DNA of 64,000 bases from Hofstenia miamia (Eukaryota > Xenacoelomorpha > Acoela), in assembly GCA_004352715.1 (NCBI GenBank), contig SCFE01000008.1, positions 1,776,502 through 1,840,501 of the forward strand. Reading direction: 5' to 3'. Shown here piece by piece: positions 1 through 10,200 of this stretch. Under the pieces are notes generated by a model. The model was not told the origin of the DNA. It saw only the letters and a program-made list of their open reading frames with translations, and searched no databases. The position numbers were made by a program, and so were the translations under genes. Numbering within the stretch: the stretch's first letter is position 1; each line of letters begins with the position of its first letter.

Positions 1-91
1 AAATGATGGCGTCTTTCTTCAGACCACCGACAGCAGAGGCAAACTGGGCATCGCTCAAATTTTTGAGGTCAAGCAGTGAAATTGAGGGCAT
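1..91 (-). CDS. 5' end of an unidentified gene, running off the window
   Basis: Reading leftward from an ATG at 91-89, the frame is open to the window edge for 30 codons and begins MPSISLLDLKNL. Base composition is richer in G and C than the surrounding DNA, and the residues (Leu/Asp/Ala-rich, probably helical) look protein-like. A good 3' splice-site sequence (TTAGATTTCAG) ends two bases before the ATG, so the ATG sits at the start of an exon: either a 5'-UTR intron or a trans-splice acceptor. I do not recognise the product. It could be a host gene or the first ORF of a retroelement. Confidence 0.4.
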   Translation of the reverse strand, partial: MPSISLLDLKNLSDAQFASAVGGLKKDAII

Positions 92-546
92 AGCTGAAAT
101 CTAATTAAACTGTATAATAAACAGGCAAATGGTGTGAAAGGTGTTACAACAAAAGGTTTTAAAATTATTTTAAATAAAATTAATGATGGGATTACCATTA
201 AACAAAAGGGCCAGTTCAAATGTTTAAAGTATAAACTTATTCCATGGGTGAAATAGTTCATCCACTAGTGCAAGACAAAATTTTAAGAAATGCTGGGCAA
301 AGGTACTTTGGTCATTGTCTTCACAAATTTTAACTGAATGAACTTTGGAATATTGTCCATTTTCTCAGGCCTGGCAATGTTATATTTTAATTATTATAGG
401 CAAATTAACAGTAAAATGTTCATAGTTTTGAGTAGCTTTTCGAGATTATCTCATTTTTTAGATTTGAAATTGGTCTCGTTTGTATGAATACCACTTCATA
501 TTACCCTATATCTTTTAAATGGTATTTGTTTTTATCTCGTTTCACT
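92..546. other. Noncoding interval
   Basis: AT-rich DNA between the left-edge gene and the hAT-like fossil. I see no coding frame or repeat that I can support. Confidence 0.5.
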
Positions 547-2529
547 ATGGCGCGTGTATTAACTGAATATGATCAAGCTATTATCGATTTGGAAGATAAG
601 AATGAAAAGAATAAATGGAATTGGGGATGGTTACAACACAAGCATTCTGTTGAGGCGAAAAGGAATGGTACTGATACATCAATTGAATTTCTTCTAAAGG
701 ACGTCTTCCAAAAGGTAGTTGGCGCGGGAATTTGTTCGTGTATCTTGTGTAATAAAATGGTAAAGTATGGTGGACGTGGAAAAGTATCACTCACTGACCT
801 TATGAATACCACTGTACACCGTTCCAAGCTGGAGGTTAAAGGGCAAAATCACTATCTCGAAATGGGCCATTTCTTCTGCACAAGATGGGTTTATAATGAA
901 ACCCCATGATAATTTAGACACAGCTTTGCAACCAACTGTCTCATTGATGGATCGTACTTCAAATATTGAGGCCATGATATTGTCTTTCGTCGCAGAACAT
1001 TTCCTTTCTCTTAGTCTAGTTCCATCATTAGTTGAACTACCTAACCCTAACCCCTGGAACAATCTGGGGTCATGCATCTTTGATTCTTGTAATATCATGA
1101 GAGGGAAGCACAATGGTGTAGAGAAGCGCTGTCGAGACTTAGTGCTTGCCTTTTTGGATATTGATGGTGACAGTTGCCACCACATACATAATGCCACGAA
1201 AACTTTTTTTTGTAAATGGGTAATGAAGTTGAACAATTATTTCTTGATCTACATACTGATCACAAATATGCATTTGATCAGAGAAATTTTCTCCACGAAA
1301 TTTGTGATCATGTGGGAATCGCTTTCACTGTCCATGCTTGGTTTATATCACATCGATGGCTCTCAGTATATGATAGCTGCATTAGTAGGTTGAGACTGTC
1401 TACGAAGATATGTTAATTGCTCTCTATGAAATATATTCCATTGGACCAAGAGCGCAAAAGCGAATATCTAACATCAAAGTCTCTTACAAACGAAGGAAAA
1501 TAACGAATGAAAAGACTTATCAATCATTTATGGCACGAGAGAAAAACAAAGCTTCACATGCAATTCTACATCGGTGTGCTTGCCCAGCTAAAGGCTTATG
1601 TGTTTTTATTTCAAAGTAAAGACACTCTTCTGCATCAACTACACGACAAACAACAACAAATATTTTTTGACTATCTTGCCTGCTTTATTAAGTCTCAATA
1701 TATTCCTCAAAAGTCTCCTCATGGGGTTAAAAACGCTTGATTTTGAGGATGCCTCATTTTGGCTTGATGACAGAAACATTTGGTAGGGCAAGTAAACACT
1801 GATTTTATTAAATATCTTCAAAATGATAATGTTGTTAAAAGTTTCATTTGTTTAGCGAAGAAAGCTTTTATGAAGCCAGCTCCACACATGCGAAAGATTT
1901 TGCCACTCTCCAGTGAAGCTTTGCAAGCTCTCTCAACAGTGGATCCATTGATTCGATCACATTCTCGTGACACTATCTGTTTTGTGTAAACTAAACGCTT
2001 TCTTCCTGATGATTGTGATTTTCAAAGGGAAATTTCGAAGTATGCTGTCGATCAAAGTTTATCTGAATACAATAACAATGTCGTGAAATGGTGGACAACT
2101 GTGCATACTACTGATAACTATCCTGGCTTATGTGCTGTTGTATTTTCATGGCCCCATGGTTGAGGGTTCTTTTAGTGTAATTGGACATGTTATTGACAAC
2201 CAATCAATAAGCATGGACATTTCAATATACAGCGCTTACCAAGCAATTAAATACAATGTTCGTAGTAGAAATACCACATCTGTCGCACTGTACAAACGAA
2301 TTCATGCCTTGCATGCACCTATAAATAAAGCAATGTGTCAATCTATTCGTAACGCAGCGTTAATACATAAACAGAAAACTTCAAACAACTTATTGCTCAA
2401 ACGAAAGCGTCTCTACTAAGCGCTAAAAAATCCCGTGACTTTATTGTTCAAACTGAAAAATTAGTTAGACAGAAGCGTGACAAGGCTCTTGATTTGTTAT
2501 GTAAACGTAGAAAACTGCAAAATCCTTAG
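547..2529 (+). pseudogene. Broken hAT-like transposase gene (BED finger to C-terminal dimerisation region)
   Basis: Collinear pieces of one hAT-superfamily transposase are spread over three frames. From 547 come the KWNWGWLQ block and a BED-type finger (CILCNKMVKYGG then HRSKL). Next are LQPTVSLMDRTSN and SFVAEHF near 915-1000, DIDGDSCHHIHNA near 1160-1195, and FISHRWLSVYD near 1345-1375. Then come DTLLHQLHDKQQQIFF (1620-1670), MRKILPLSSEALQALSTVDPL (about 1890-1950), and the hAT C-terminal-type block GPMVEGSFSVIGHVID (2145-2190) followed by a basic tail to a TAG at 2529. In hAT elements this enzyme cuts and pastes the transposon in the nucleus. Stops and frame changes between every block mean no intact enzyme can be made. 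No terminal inverted repeats or 8-bp target duplications were identified. A domesticated host gene is unlikely because the frame is not conserved. Confidence 0.82.
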
Positions 2530-2873
2530 CGCTTTTCATGTTTGTGATCTCCATACATGCTACTCAGTTAATGCTCTCACTGCATTTCATAAACTTATGT
2601 AGTTCATTTTCTAGTCGTTAATACATTTTTCTTTGTGTATATAAGTGTACTTGTTTTTATTTGAAATCTGTTCCGAAAGAATAGAACATGTTACTTGCCT
2701 AGATTTCTTCATTTGTTTCTTTTTAATATACAAATGAGACCAAGTTAATCAATAAATGTTTTTTTAATTATAACAATTATATCTGCTGTTGATATCTCTG
2801 ATATTTCTAAAGTGGTATTCTTGACTTGCACGAAATGCTCGGAATTGTATCTTAAATTCTCAATTTTTTTTCT

Positions 2874-2890
2874 TGGGGGCTGGGCCCCCA
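2874..2890. repeat. Perfect short inverted repeat, TGGGGGC-TGG-GCCCCCA
   Basis: A 7-bp perfect stem with a 3-base loop stands out as a GC-rich patch in AT-rich DNA about 345 bp downstream of the hAT-like coding fossil. Hairpins of this kind are common in the noncoding 3' parts of hAT-like elements, so it probably belongs to that element. That assignment is inference. Confidence 0.45.
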
Positions 2891-4005
2891 GATCCCAAAT
2901 TTGTTCATGCGCCTTTGGGGTGCTCGCATGTGCATCATTCCACATTGAATTTATTTCCGCGGAAATTGTTCGTAACTGTTGACAGACCTGTTTTTAGCAG
3001 AAAGCTTGTGCTGTCTTCCACTTAGGTGTGACGGCTCTAAAAACAAAGCTGATGAAGCCTTCGGCGGGAATGTACATTGAAATTGTGCTTGCCAATTGTG
3101 GCATTTTATTTATGATGGGCAAATGTATTGGCACATTGTTTAAAAAAAATATATAGCAGGACATTTGCATAGATGCTAATTATTTGATAATTATATGATT
3201 ATGATTTTACCAGTTGTAATGGAATATCAATGCTAGCATTTTTGTTGATAATTTCAGAGTATGCACACTAACTGTATGTACAATTGCTTATACTGTTTGA
3301 TTGTTTTCTTTGTTCATAAATAGTAGATGATTGGAGCTTGGAGAGTGGCCTAATATTAAATAGCATAGTTTTGCATTCATAAAACAGTTACCAATTCATT
3401 TAGATAAAATTCTTGATAGTCCTGTAAACAAGGTTCTTTATAAATCATTTAATATAAGGATTCTTGAAAATTGTTTAAATTCTTCAAACTTTATTAAAGA
3501 ATTGTTATATAATAGTTGCAATTTATATGGACATTCAATTGACGACTTCTGACATGGTTAGAATAATTCTTGGAGTTCATTAAAGTTTGTTCTTCATGTA
3601 AAATCATCTATGAGTAAGCTATTGCAAATTGGTAACTTCACTGCAAGTTTGCAATTTGAACATTTCCGAAACATGTAACGTTCATGAATATGTTAGTGTA
3701 TAAATTCTTGGAGAGATATGTGACATAATGATCAAGTACGCAACGCAATGTTTTCAAAGTTTTCAACCTTTCTTGATATTGATACACATTGGATAAGAGG
3801 ACACTCAGTTTGTGAATTTTCCGCATTCTATCTTTTGAAATCAATTCGAAAGTCTTTGATTTTTGGAAAAAGTACTCAGCTTATTCTGCTGGTATCGCCT
3901 TGATATACTATGGGAGTTATATCCACCGCCTATACTTTCCGATTTTTCATATTATCCAGCGCTTTTTTATGTAAACCCAGAATAATTCATTTTATTAAAA
4001 ATTTT

Positions 4006-4036
4006 ATATATATATATATATAAATATATATATATA
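4006..4036. repeat. (AT)n microsatellite
   Basis: Short interrupted run of alternating A and T. No other function is visible. Confidence 0.8.
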
Positions 4037-4504
4037 ATTTGTAGTTTGGTTGTATTTTTATGATTTGTGAATAAATCTTATATTTCAAAAATTGGTTAGG
4101 ATTTGACATTGAAGAAATTTGTACCTTTATTAAGTACATTTAGGTAAATTTTAACAGATGTGGATACATTTATTTTTTATTTTTTGCATTATTTTTTACT
4201 CTAATGAATTTTTTGAATACATTACCCGTACATATGCCCCTGAAGTGGTAGTTTTTCTAATCTTCTGACAATATTCTACGATGCTTACCTTCACACTATA
4301 CATTTGTTTTACTACAAAATGTATTTGAGTATCATTTGCAATTAATATATCTTATTAATTCTTAGGAGATAATTTTGACATGGTTTTAGGTTAAGATTTA
4401 CTTTAAAATGCTTGAGTTTTATTCTCTAGTAATGTATCATTGGATTCTTGTTATAGGCTTAAATATATTTATTGCAGTTCTTTTTTATTTTTTTGAATGT
4501 GTCA

Positions 4505-4525
4505 TAATTATCTAATACATTTTAG
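4505..4525 (+). promoter_or_regulatory. 3' splice acceptor directly abutting the Nup107 ATG
   Basis: TTATCTAATACATTTTAG immediately precedes the ATG at 4526. It has a branch-point-like CTAAT and a terminal TAG, and lies after a T-rich stretch (about 4480-4495). The AG touches the start codon, which fits a 5'-UTR intron, an internal in-frame exon border, or spliced-leader trans-splicing. Confidence 0.55.
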
Positions 4526-6925
4526 ATGCCTTTCAACGCAGATCGTGTTCGAAATAGCTTAAGTTTGTTGAAGGAAATATCTTCAGATAGCGCTTGGGAT
4601 AATTCCAAATTGACGAATTTAGATGATTTTTCATTTGCCAAAAAGCCTGACTCCACATACATTAGCAATAAGTCGTTTACCGAAAAATTCCTTAGTATTT
4701 CAGAAAATGATGTTTTAGATGTGTATAAGAGACAAAATGATTCGATTATTCTAAAATATCATCAGATTTGCGCAGATGAGCCAGATCGAGTTACTTGCGC
4801 TAGGTTGCTATCATTTTGTTGTAAAGAGCTTTTAGAACAGCACCCATTCTTAACAAAAGAGCAGGAGACCTGGTCCTTAGTACATGCCCTACTGCGAAGA
4901 CGAACTGAGTATGTTGAAGTGGATGAAGGTGAATTAATGGAAAAGATTTTGAAATCGAACTACAGTGAATCTGTTATTGCTGAATGTCTTTTTTCACAAG
5001 ATGGAAGTCTTCGAGAATTGCAAGATGTTGTGGATTGGTTGCAATCTATTTGTTCAGTACCCGATAATATTCTTTGCCCTCTTAGTTTAGGATGGGAATC
5101 AACTCTTCATTGCATTAGCACAAATACGTCCTCCTTTGCCTCATACGTTGATGAACTTGATCCTGACGCCCCTGGCCGCGATTTAAAACGCCTTCATGAT
5201 ATTGATTCGCAGTGCGACATTCAGCTTATTCGTAATATTTTCCGTCTGCTGCGCTGTGGTCGATTGGCAGATGCTCAAGCATTATGCATTAAAAGTCAAC
5301 ATCCTTGGAGAGCAGTCTTACTTGATGGGTGGAAACTCTTTCATGATCCTAATCATGAATTATCTGAGAATGAAAACTGCGATTTACTTTGCACTACTGG
5401 AAATCTGAACAGACTATTGTGGAAGAAATTGGCATGGGAAGTATCCACTGACAGCAATTTGCATGCATGGGAGCGTGCGTTATACGGTATTTTGTCCTCC
5501 AACTTCTTTGCAGTAGTTAAATTACTCAATAGTTGGAACGATATGTTATGGTTGCATCTCAAGGTTCAGATTGACATTCATGTTGAATCGGAAATCTGCC
5601 GTTTAGTTCCCCCTTCATGTCAATTGCCAGAAAATTTCTGGAATCAAACTCTTCCTCTTGATACTGTTTTTGCGAGAGTGGAAGACTCCTGTAGTTCAAT
5701 AGACGTTTTCCAAAAAATCCAAAAATATATAATTATGAATGACATTGATGAACTCTTGTCACTGTTTTGCTCTGAAATTAAAATTGGTATTGATGCAAAT
5801 ATCTTGCGCTTCATGGTACATTTAACTTTGTTTTTACATGATTTGAAGTTTCCACTGAACAGCACTCAATTTGAAGAGATAGTGCTTAGTTATATTGATA
5901 TCCTTATTGATAATAAAGATATTCCTTCAACAGTGGTTGCGTTTTATGTTTCTAAGCTGCCTTCAGAATTGCGTCATCGTACCTATGCTCGATATTTACA
6001 GAAGTGTTGTATTCAAGTTCATGACACTGATATGTTCTTCACAGAAGCGAATCGTGCTGGAATAGATATGGATTCAGTTATCAATTCGGTTGTTGCAGAC
6101 ATGAAAGTTCACTGCGTTGAAGAGTCTGAGACTGATGATGAGGCTTTAGTTAGAGCCATGAAATGGGTGGTTCGTGATCATGATCACTTAAGACTTTTGC
6201 ATCAATCCAATGCTATCTTAAGATTACTTCTTGTTTTAAATAAAATGGAAACTGCTATTAAGGTGTATGAATTGATACCTAGAGATGCAATCGATAATGT
6301 AATTTCCATGTGGTCAAGATTACACCCTGATGATGAGTTGCCATCATATGAGACGTTTGTTATTAGAGAACACATGTGTTTAAGGTCTCTCATTATGTCG
6401 CAAATACGATACTTTTCTTGGTCATCATTTTATCATCAAGGTAAACCAGATATAAATGATCTTCCTCCCATCCAACAAAAAGCCACATTTAATGAACGAA
6501 TTATTTATGAACATGAGGTTGCACAAAAGCGCATAAAACTAGATCAATGGAACCGCTCTCTTGAGAGTTCTACCAATAATGTTGTGCAATCTATGTTAGA
6601 AGTGCTCCAGTTTCCTGATGGTGGCTGGCTAATTAATGTCGAGAATGAATCCGATGAGGATTTTGACTTAGAACGAAGTACTCAGCTTCAGCTTCTTCGT
6701 AATCAATACATTCCCCATTTAATTTGTGCCTTATTTACTGTGTTGGAATCGACTTGTCGCTGGAAAGATTGCTATCGATTGTGTGACATTATAGTTTCTC
6801 CTGAATGGTGCATTTATCAAAACTGTACTACACAACAACTGAAATCGTACCTCACCAAATTCGCTGATATTGCTGTGTTGTGTTTGAAGGACAACAGTGA
6901 TGTTTTCGGGTTTGACAGTATTTAG
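4526..6925 (+). CDS. NUP107: Nuclear pore protein Nup107 (Nup84 family)
   Basis: An uninterrupted 799-codon frame. Nup107 is a helical scaffold subunit of the Y-shaped Nup107-160 (Nup84) complex of the nuclear pore, needed for pore assembly and transport. Matches to animal Nup107 run in order: ELDPDAPGRD (about residue 210), LLRCGRLADAQALC (about 240), WRAVLLDGWKLFHDP (about 262), a WRAVL-type helical middle, then NAILRLLLVLNK, YETFVIREHMCLRSL, EHEVAQKRIKLDQWNRSL and FPDGGWLINV, ending VFGFDSI. The vertebrate protein is about 925 residues, so about 125 N-terminal residues, which are poorly conserved, are missing or lie in an upstream exon. A splice acceptor touches the ATG. No introns interrupt the 2.4 kb frame, and AATAAA follows the TAG by about 50 bases. 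A processed retrocopy is possible, but the acceptor and intact frame argue for the real gene. Confidence 0.9.
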   Translation: MPFNADRVRNSLSLLKEISSDSAWDNSKLTNLDDFSFAKKPDSTYISNKSFTEKFLSISENDVLDVYKRQNDSIILKYHQICADEPDRVTCARLLSFCCKELLEQHPFLTKEQETWSLVHALLRRRTEYVEVDEGELMEKILKSNYSESVIAECLFSQDGSLRELQDVVDWLQSICSVPDNILCPLSLGWESTLHCISTNTSSFASYVDELDPDAPGRDLKRLHDIDSQCDIQLIRNIFRLLRCGRLADAQALCIKSQHPWRAVLLDGWKLFHDPNHELSENENCDLLCTTGNLNRLLWKKLAWEVSTDSNLHAWERALYGILSSNFFAVVKLLNSWNDMLWLHLKVQIDIHVESEICRLVPPSCQLPENFWNQTLPLDTVFARVEDSCSSIDVFQKIQKYIIMNDIDELLSLFCSEIKIGIDANILRFMVHLTLFLHDLKFPLNSTQFEEIVLSYIDILIDNKDIPSTVVAFYVSKLPSELRHRTYARYLQKCCIQVHDTDMFFTEANRAGIDMDSVINSVVADMKVHCVEESETDDEALVRAMKWVVRDHDHLRLLHQSNAILRLLLVLNKMETAIKVYELIPRDAIDNVISMWSRLHPDDELPSYETFVIREHMCLRSLIMSQIRYFSWSSFYHQGKPDINDLPPIQQKATFNERIIYEHEVAQKRIKLDQWNRSLESSTNNVVQSMLEVLQFPDGGWLINVENESDEDFDLERSTQLQLLRNQYIPHLICALFTVLESTCRWKDCYRLCDIIVSPEWCIYQNCTTQQLKSYLTKFADIAVLCLKDNSDVFGFDSI

Positions 6926-6973
6926 GCTTTTGAAGAATTTCTTTGTTATATTTTCATTGCTGTCATTATTTTT

Positions 6974-6979
6974 AATAAA
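6974..6979 (+). terminator. Polyadenylation signal AATAAA of Nup107
   Basis: Canonical AATAAA about 50 bases after the Nup107 stop codon, followed by AT-rich sequence. Position and strand fit the transcript 3' end. Confidence 0.6.
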
Positions 6980-7106
6980 TTTATTATATAAAATGCTGAA
7001 CGTTATAAATTCTGCAAGATGTTCTTCATACCCAAAAAATGTGTCTTTCTGACAATTCAGTGTGCATGTCATAAAAAGAAAAGTAATTGAGTTGGATGAG
7101 AGCGAA

Positions 7107-7278
7107 TTACAACTTGTATGTTAGAATGTTGAGATAATCATAATACTTCATTTGCTGATCATGAAAAATTACATCATTGACTTGTAAAATATTGCAGTTT
7201 TTCAAGTGGTTCAACCTCCGTCTAAGTTTGCTGTTGATCATTTTTAATGAATGATCATTAATTAACCGTTTTTGCTTG
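7107..7278 (-). CDS. Possible terminal exon of an unidentified minus-strand gene
   Basis: A polar, lysine/asparagine-rich frame (for example MINSKLRRRLNHLKNC and DVIFHDQQMKYYDYLN) ends in TAA at 7107. Just upstream on the minus strand the sequence ATTGCACCCAG resembles a splice acceptor. It lies tail-to-tail with Nup107. I do not recognise the product, no polyadenylation signal is close, and other exons were not found. A chance frame remains possible. Confidence 0.25.
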
Positions 7279-7299
7279 TCTGCAGTTTTCACCAAACTG

Positions 7300-10200
7300 G
7301 GTGCAATTACGATGGTTTATGTTGTATGCATCCCAAATCCTGCAAATAACTCCAAATTATTTATTTGATTATTCATTTTTTGCATATTTGTAACCCAATG
7401 CAATTTGTAATCTTTCACTTTCATTTATCTGTGAACCTTGCCAGCTTGCCTCTATGCACAAGAATTAAGATAGTGCAATAACGTTAATGAATTTTCAGGG
7501 CTTTCTTAAGGAATTACTTTTTTGTATATTTGTCACTTTTTATATGTAAGTACTAGGTGTTCATTGTATATGTAGATTGATACCATTTTGAGTTTACTTA
7601 AGTTATGGATTATATTTGAACGCTAATGGAATTACTACTAGATACTGTTTTCTTAATTACATGTTATTTTATATAATTTGACGGAAAACGTTTTTTGCCG
7701 AAACTTTTTCGTGATTAATGAATATTCCGTTGGATGGCATTTGGTTATCAACTGTTGAATAATTACGATTAGTGTTTTCAATTTCCTGAAATATACCCTT
7801 TCTTGCATTAATATTTGTTAAGACGTTTTAAGCAAATGTTTCTTAGACAGTTATTTGCAAAATATATTTTAAATTAAAATTTTTAATTATATATAATATT
7901 TTGATTACTTATGGTGATCATCACTTATATTTATTACTAAGTTTGACTTGTAGTGTTCACTTAAACTTCAAAAACTCCTATGAATAATTAAAGTATCTTT
8001 ATCTGATAGTGGTAAATTTAGAAATATTTGAAAGGGGTTGCATTCAGTAACCACCAATAAATTTAATTCAATGCCATTCACTAGATAACACAAAAGAATG
8101 TAAGAATATGACTGGAAAGTATTTAATATGCAGAAACCCTGTACAAATACTTGTAATCTATGAGATTTTTGCCAAATTAGAAATGTTAATTGTTTATTCG
8201 ATCTCTTTTTACTGATTTATTATTAAATGTGACATTTTAATTCGTTATGTGCATACCCAAATATGAATATTGTGATATAATGTCAAATTGGGCACTATCC
8301 AATGAACTTCATAACTCACAAATTGAAGAAATAACGAATAAAATTATTCCGAGCAATAGAAATTTCAACAACAAAAAGTCCGTTATACATACATTCCGGA
8401 TAGAATTGAGAAATCAATACAAGCTGTCTAATAAGAAATCTTAAAAACATTAAATTTCTCAGAGGAAATGTGATAATAATAACGACATATAAAATAATGT
8501 TTATTCTCAATTCAAAAGCACCTATTAATTTTGAAGGTTTGCTTAACGTTGTTTACAAAATTTCATGCGCATGATGCGAAACTTATGCGGGACAAACTGC
8601 AAGACAATTATGTAGAAGAAATCAAGAGTATAGAACATCAACAGAAATAACAAATTAGTTAAAGATCTGCGACAATTGATGCAATTATAAAATAAAACTT
8701 TGCTAATTATTAGAGAAATATATTGTTTGTTTTTGTTTAATTTAGGTATTATTAAATTAAACACTATAAATTTTATTTCTAAAATTTTTTATTTGTAAAT
8801 TCGCAAGGAACAAATAAACGAGAAAATCTAGCTTTCTGGTTTATTGTTTTATTGGATTATTCTCACTGGTTTACATGAGCAAACTTAGAGCTAACCCTTC
8901 ATGCAGTAGTGGTCAATACTGCAGGCCTGGAACCTAAGTTCACACTTGTGGGTGATTTACAAAATTGCAAATATGGGGTAGAATCCAAATACTCAATAAA
9001 CTAAACTTAATCAATTGTTTTGCTACTAAAATTGTTGAGTCAAAAAACGGATTATTTATTTAACATGTTTTGGCATACCACTGCCTTTTTCAAAAGATTC
9101 CACAATAATATTAGTAATAATATCCGAGTCTGTTACACCACACATTGAGCTCTTGACCTTGGCTTGCTTATCTTATGTGGTAATTGTTGACTTTGACTGT
9201 CTGGCGAAGTAAAGCTGTTTTTCTCTGACGTCATTGGAATATATTGTTGTAATATTTGTTTACAAACAAAACTAATTTTGCAATGTTTATATCTATTGTT
9301 CAAAGTGTAACATTTTTTTATACACATTACATAGACATGAAATTATTTCTATATGCAAAAATTTCAAGTTGTGGAATTACAAACATTTTATTTCTAATTT
9401 TTTTTTGCAAAAGTCGTACTTAATATTTCTAAATAAAAATAATTTTTAAAATAAATACATTTATTCACAGACACATACTATCACCATACAGAAAAACGAG
9501 CATTTTTGAATAATACATATATTTACAAAGAAAATTTAAAATACACTAATACATAATGGTAAAGTTCATATAGTGATTGTCATATACAGTTCAATGAACA
9601 TTGATTATTCGTCATAACTTCATATTTAGGATGAGAATGGTGTAGGAAACATGCTAAAATCTGGGAAAGTGACAAAGTTGGTGCAAATTAATCAAATAGC
9701 CAGAATTCAATTCCTTCAATATAATTAATGGAAATTTTGTGCAGGCTATGCTCAGAAATATAAAGATTGTGTGTAATAAACCTAATTATATGGGTCAGGC
9801 CATTCTGGAATTCCTCAGCTACAAATTATGAAGCCACCTTTTGAAAATAATATTACTCTGCTTTACAGTGATACAGACTCACTCCTTGGTGCAATTTTCG
9901 ATTTTGTATTGTTTTATGTACAGTTAATTGACAATTTCCGAGTTGCTATCAGTATAATTATATATTGTCAAAGTAATATCTGAATAAAGATCTAGTCTCC
10001 ATATCAAGATGATGAACCAATAGGAAATTGTTCCTCATCCAATGACAATGATTCGAAGTTGTAATCACAGAATTTCATTGCAAAGAACCAACAACGCCAT
10101 ATGATGTCAAATGTATCCAATTTTAAAGATTGTTATCTACCAAATTAATAAGCAGTCTATCTCAAACTATATAAATATGGAATTTTTAATCACTTTATAA

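Larger units (their letters stand above)
2530..4504. other. Noncoding interval upstream of Nup107
   Basis: AT-rich sequence without a convincing coding frame on either strand. It contains the short hairpin at 2874-2890 and an (AT)n tract near 4006-4036. If Nup107 has upstream exons they should lie here or in earlier DNA, but none could be recognised. Confidence 0.5.
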
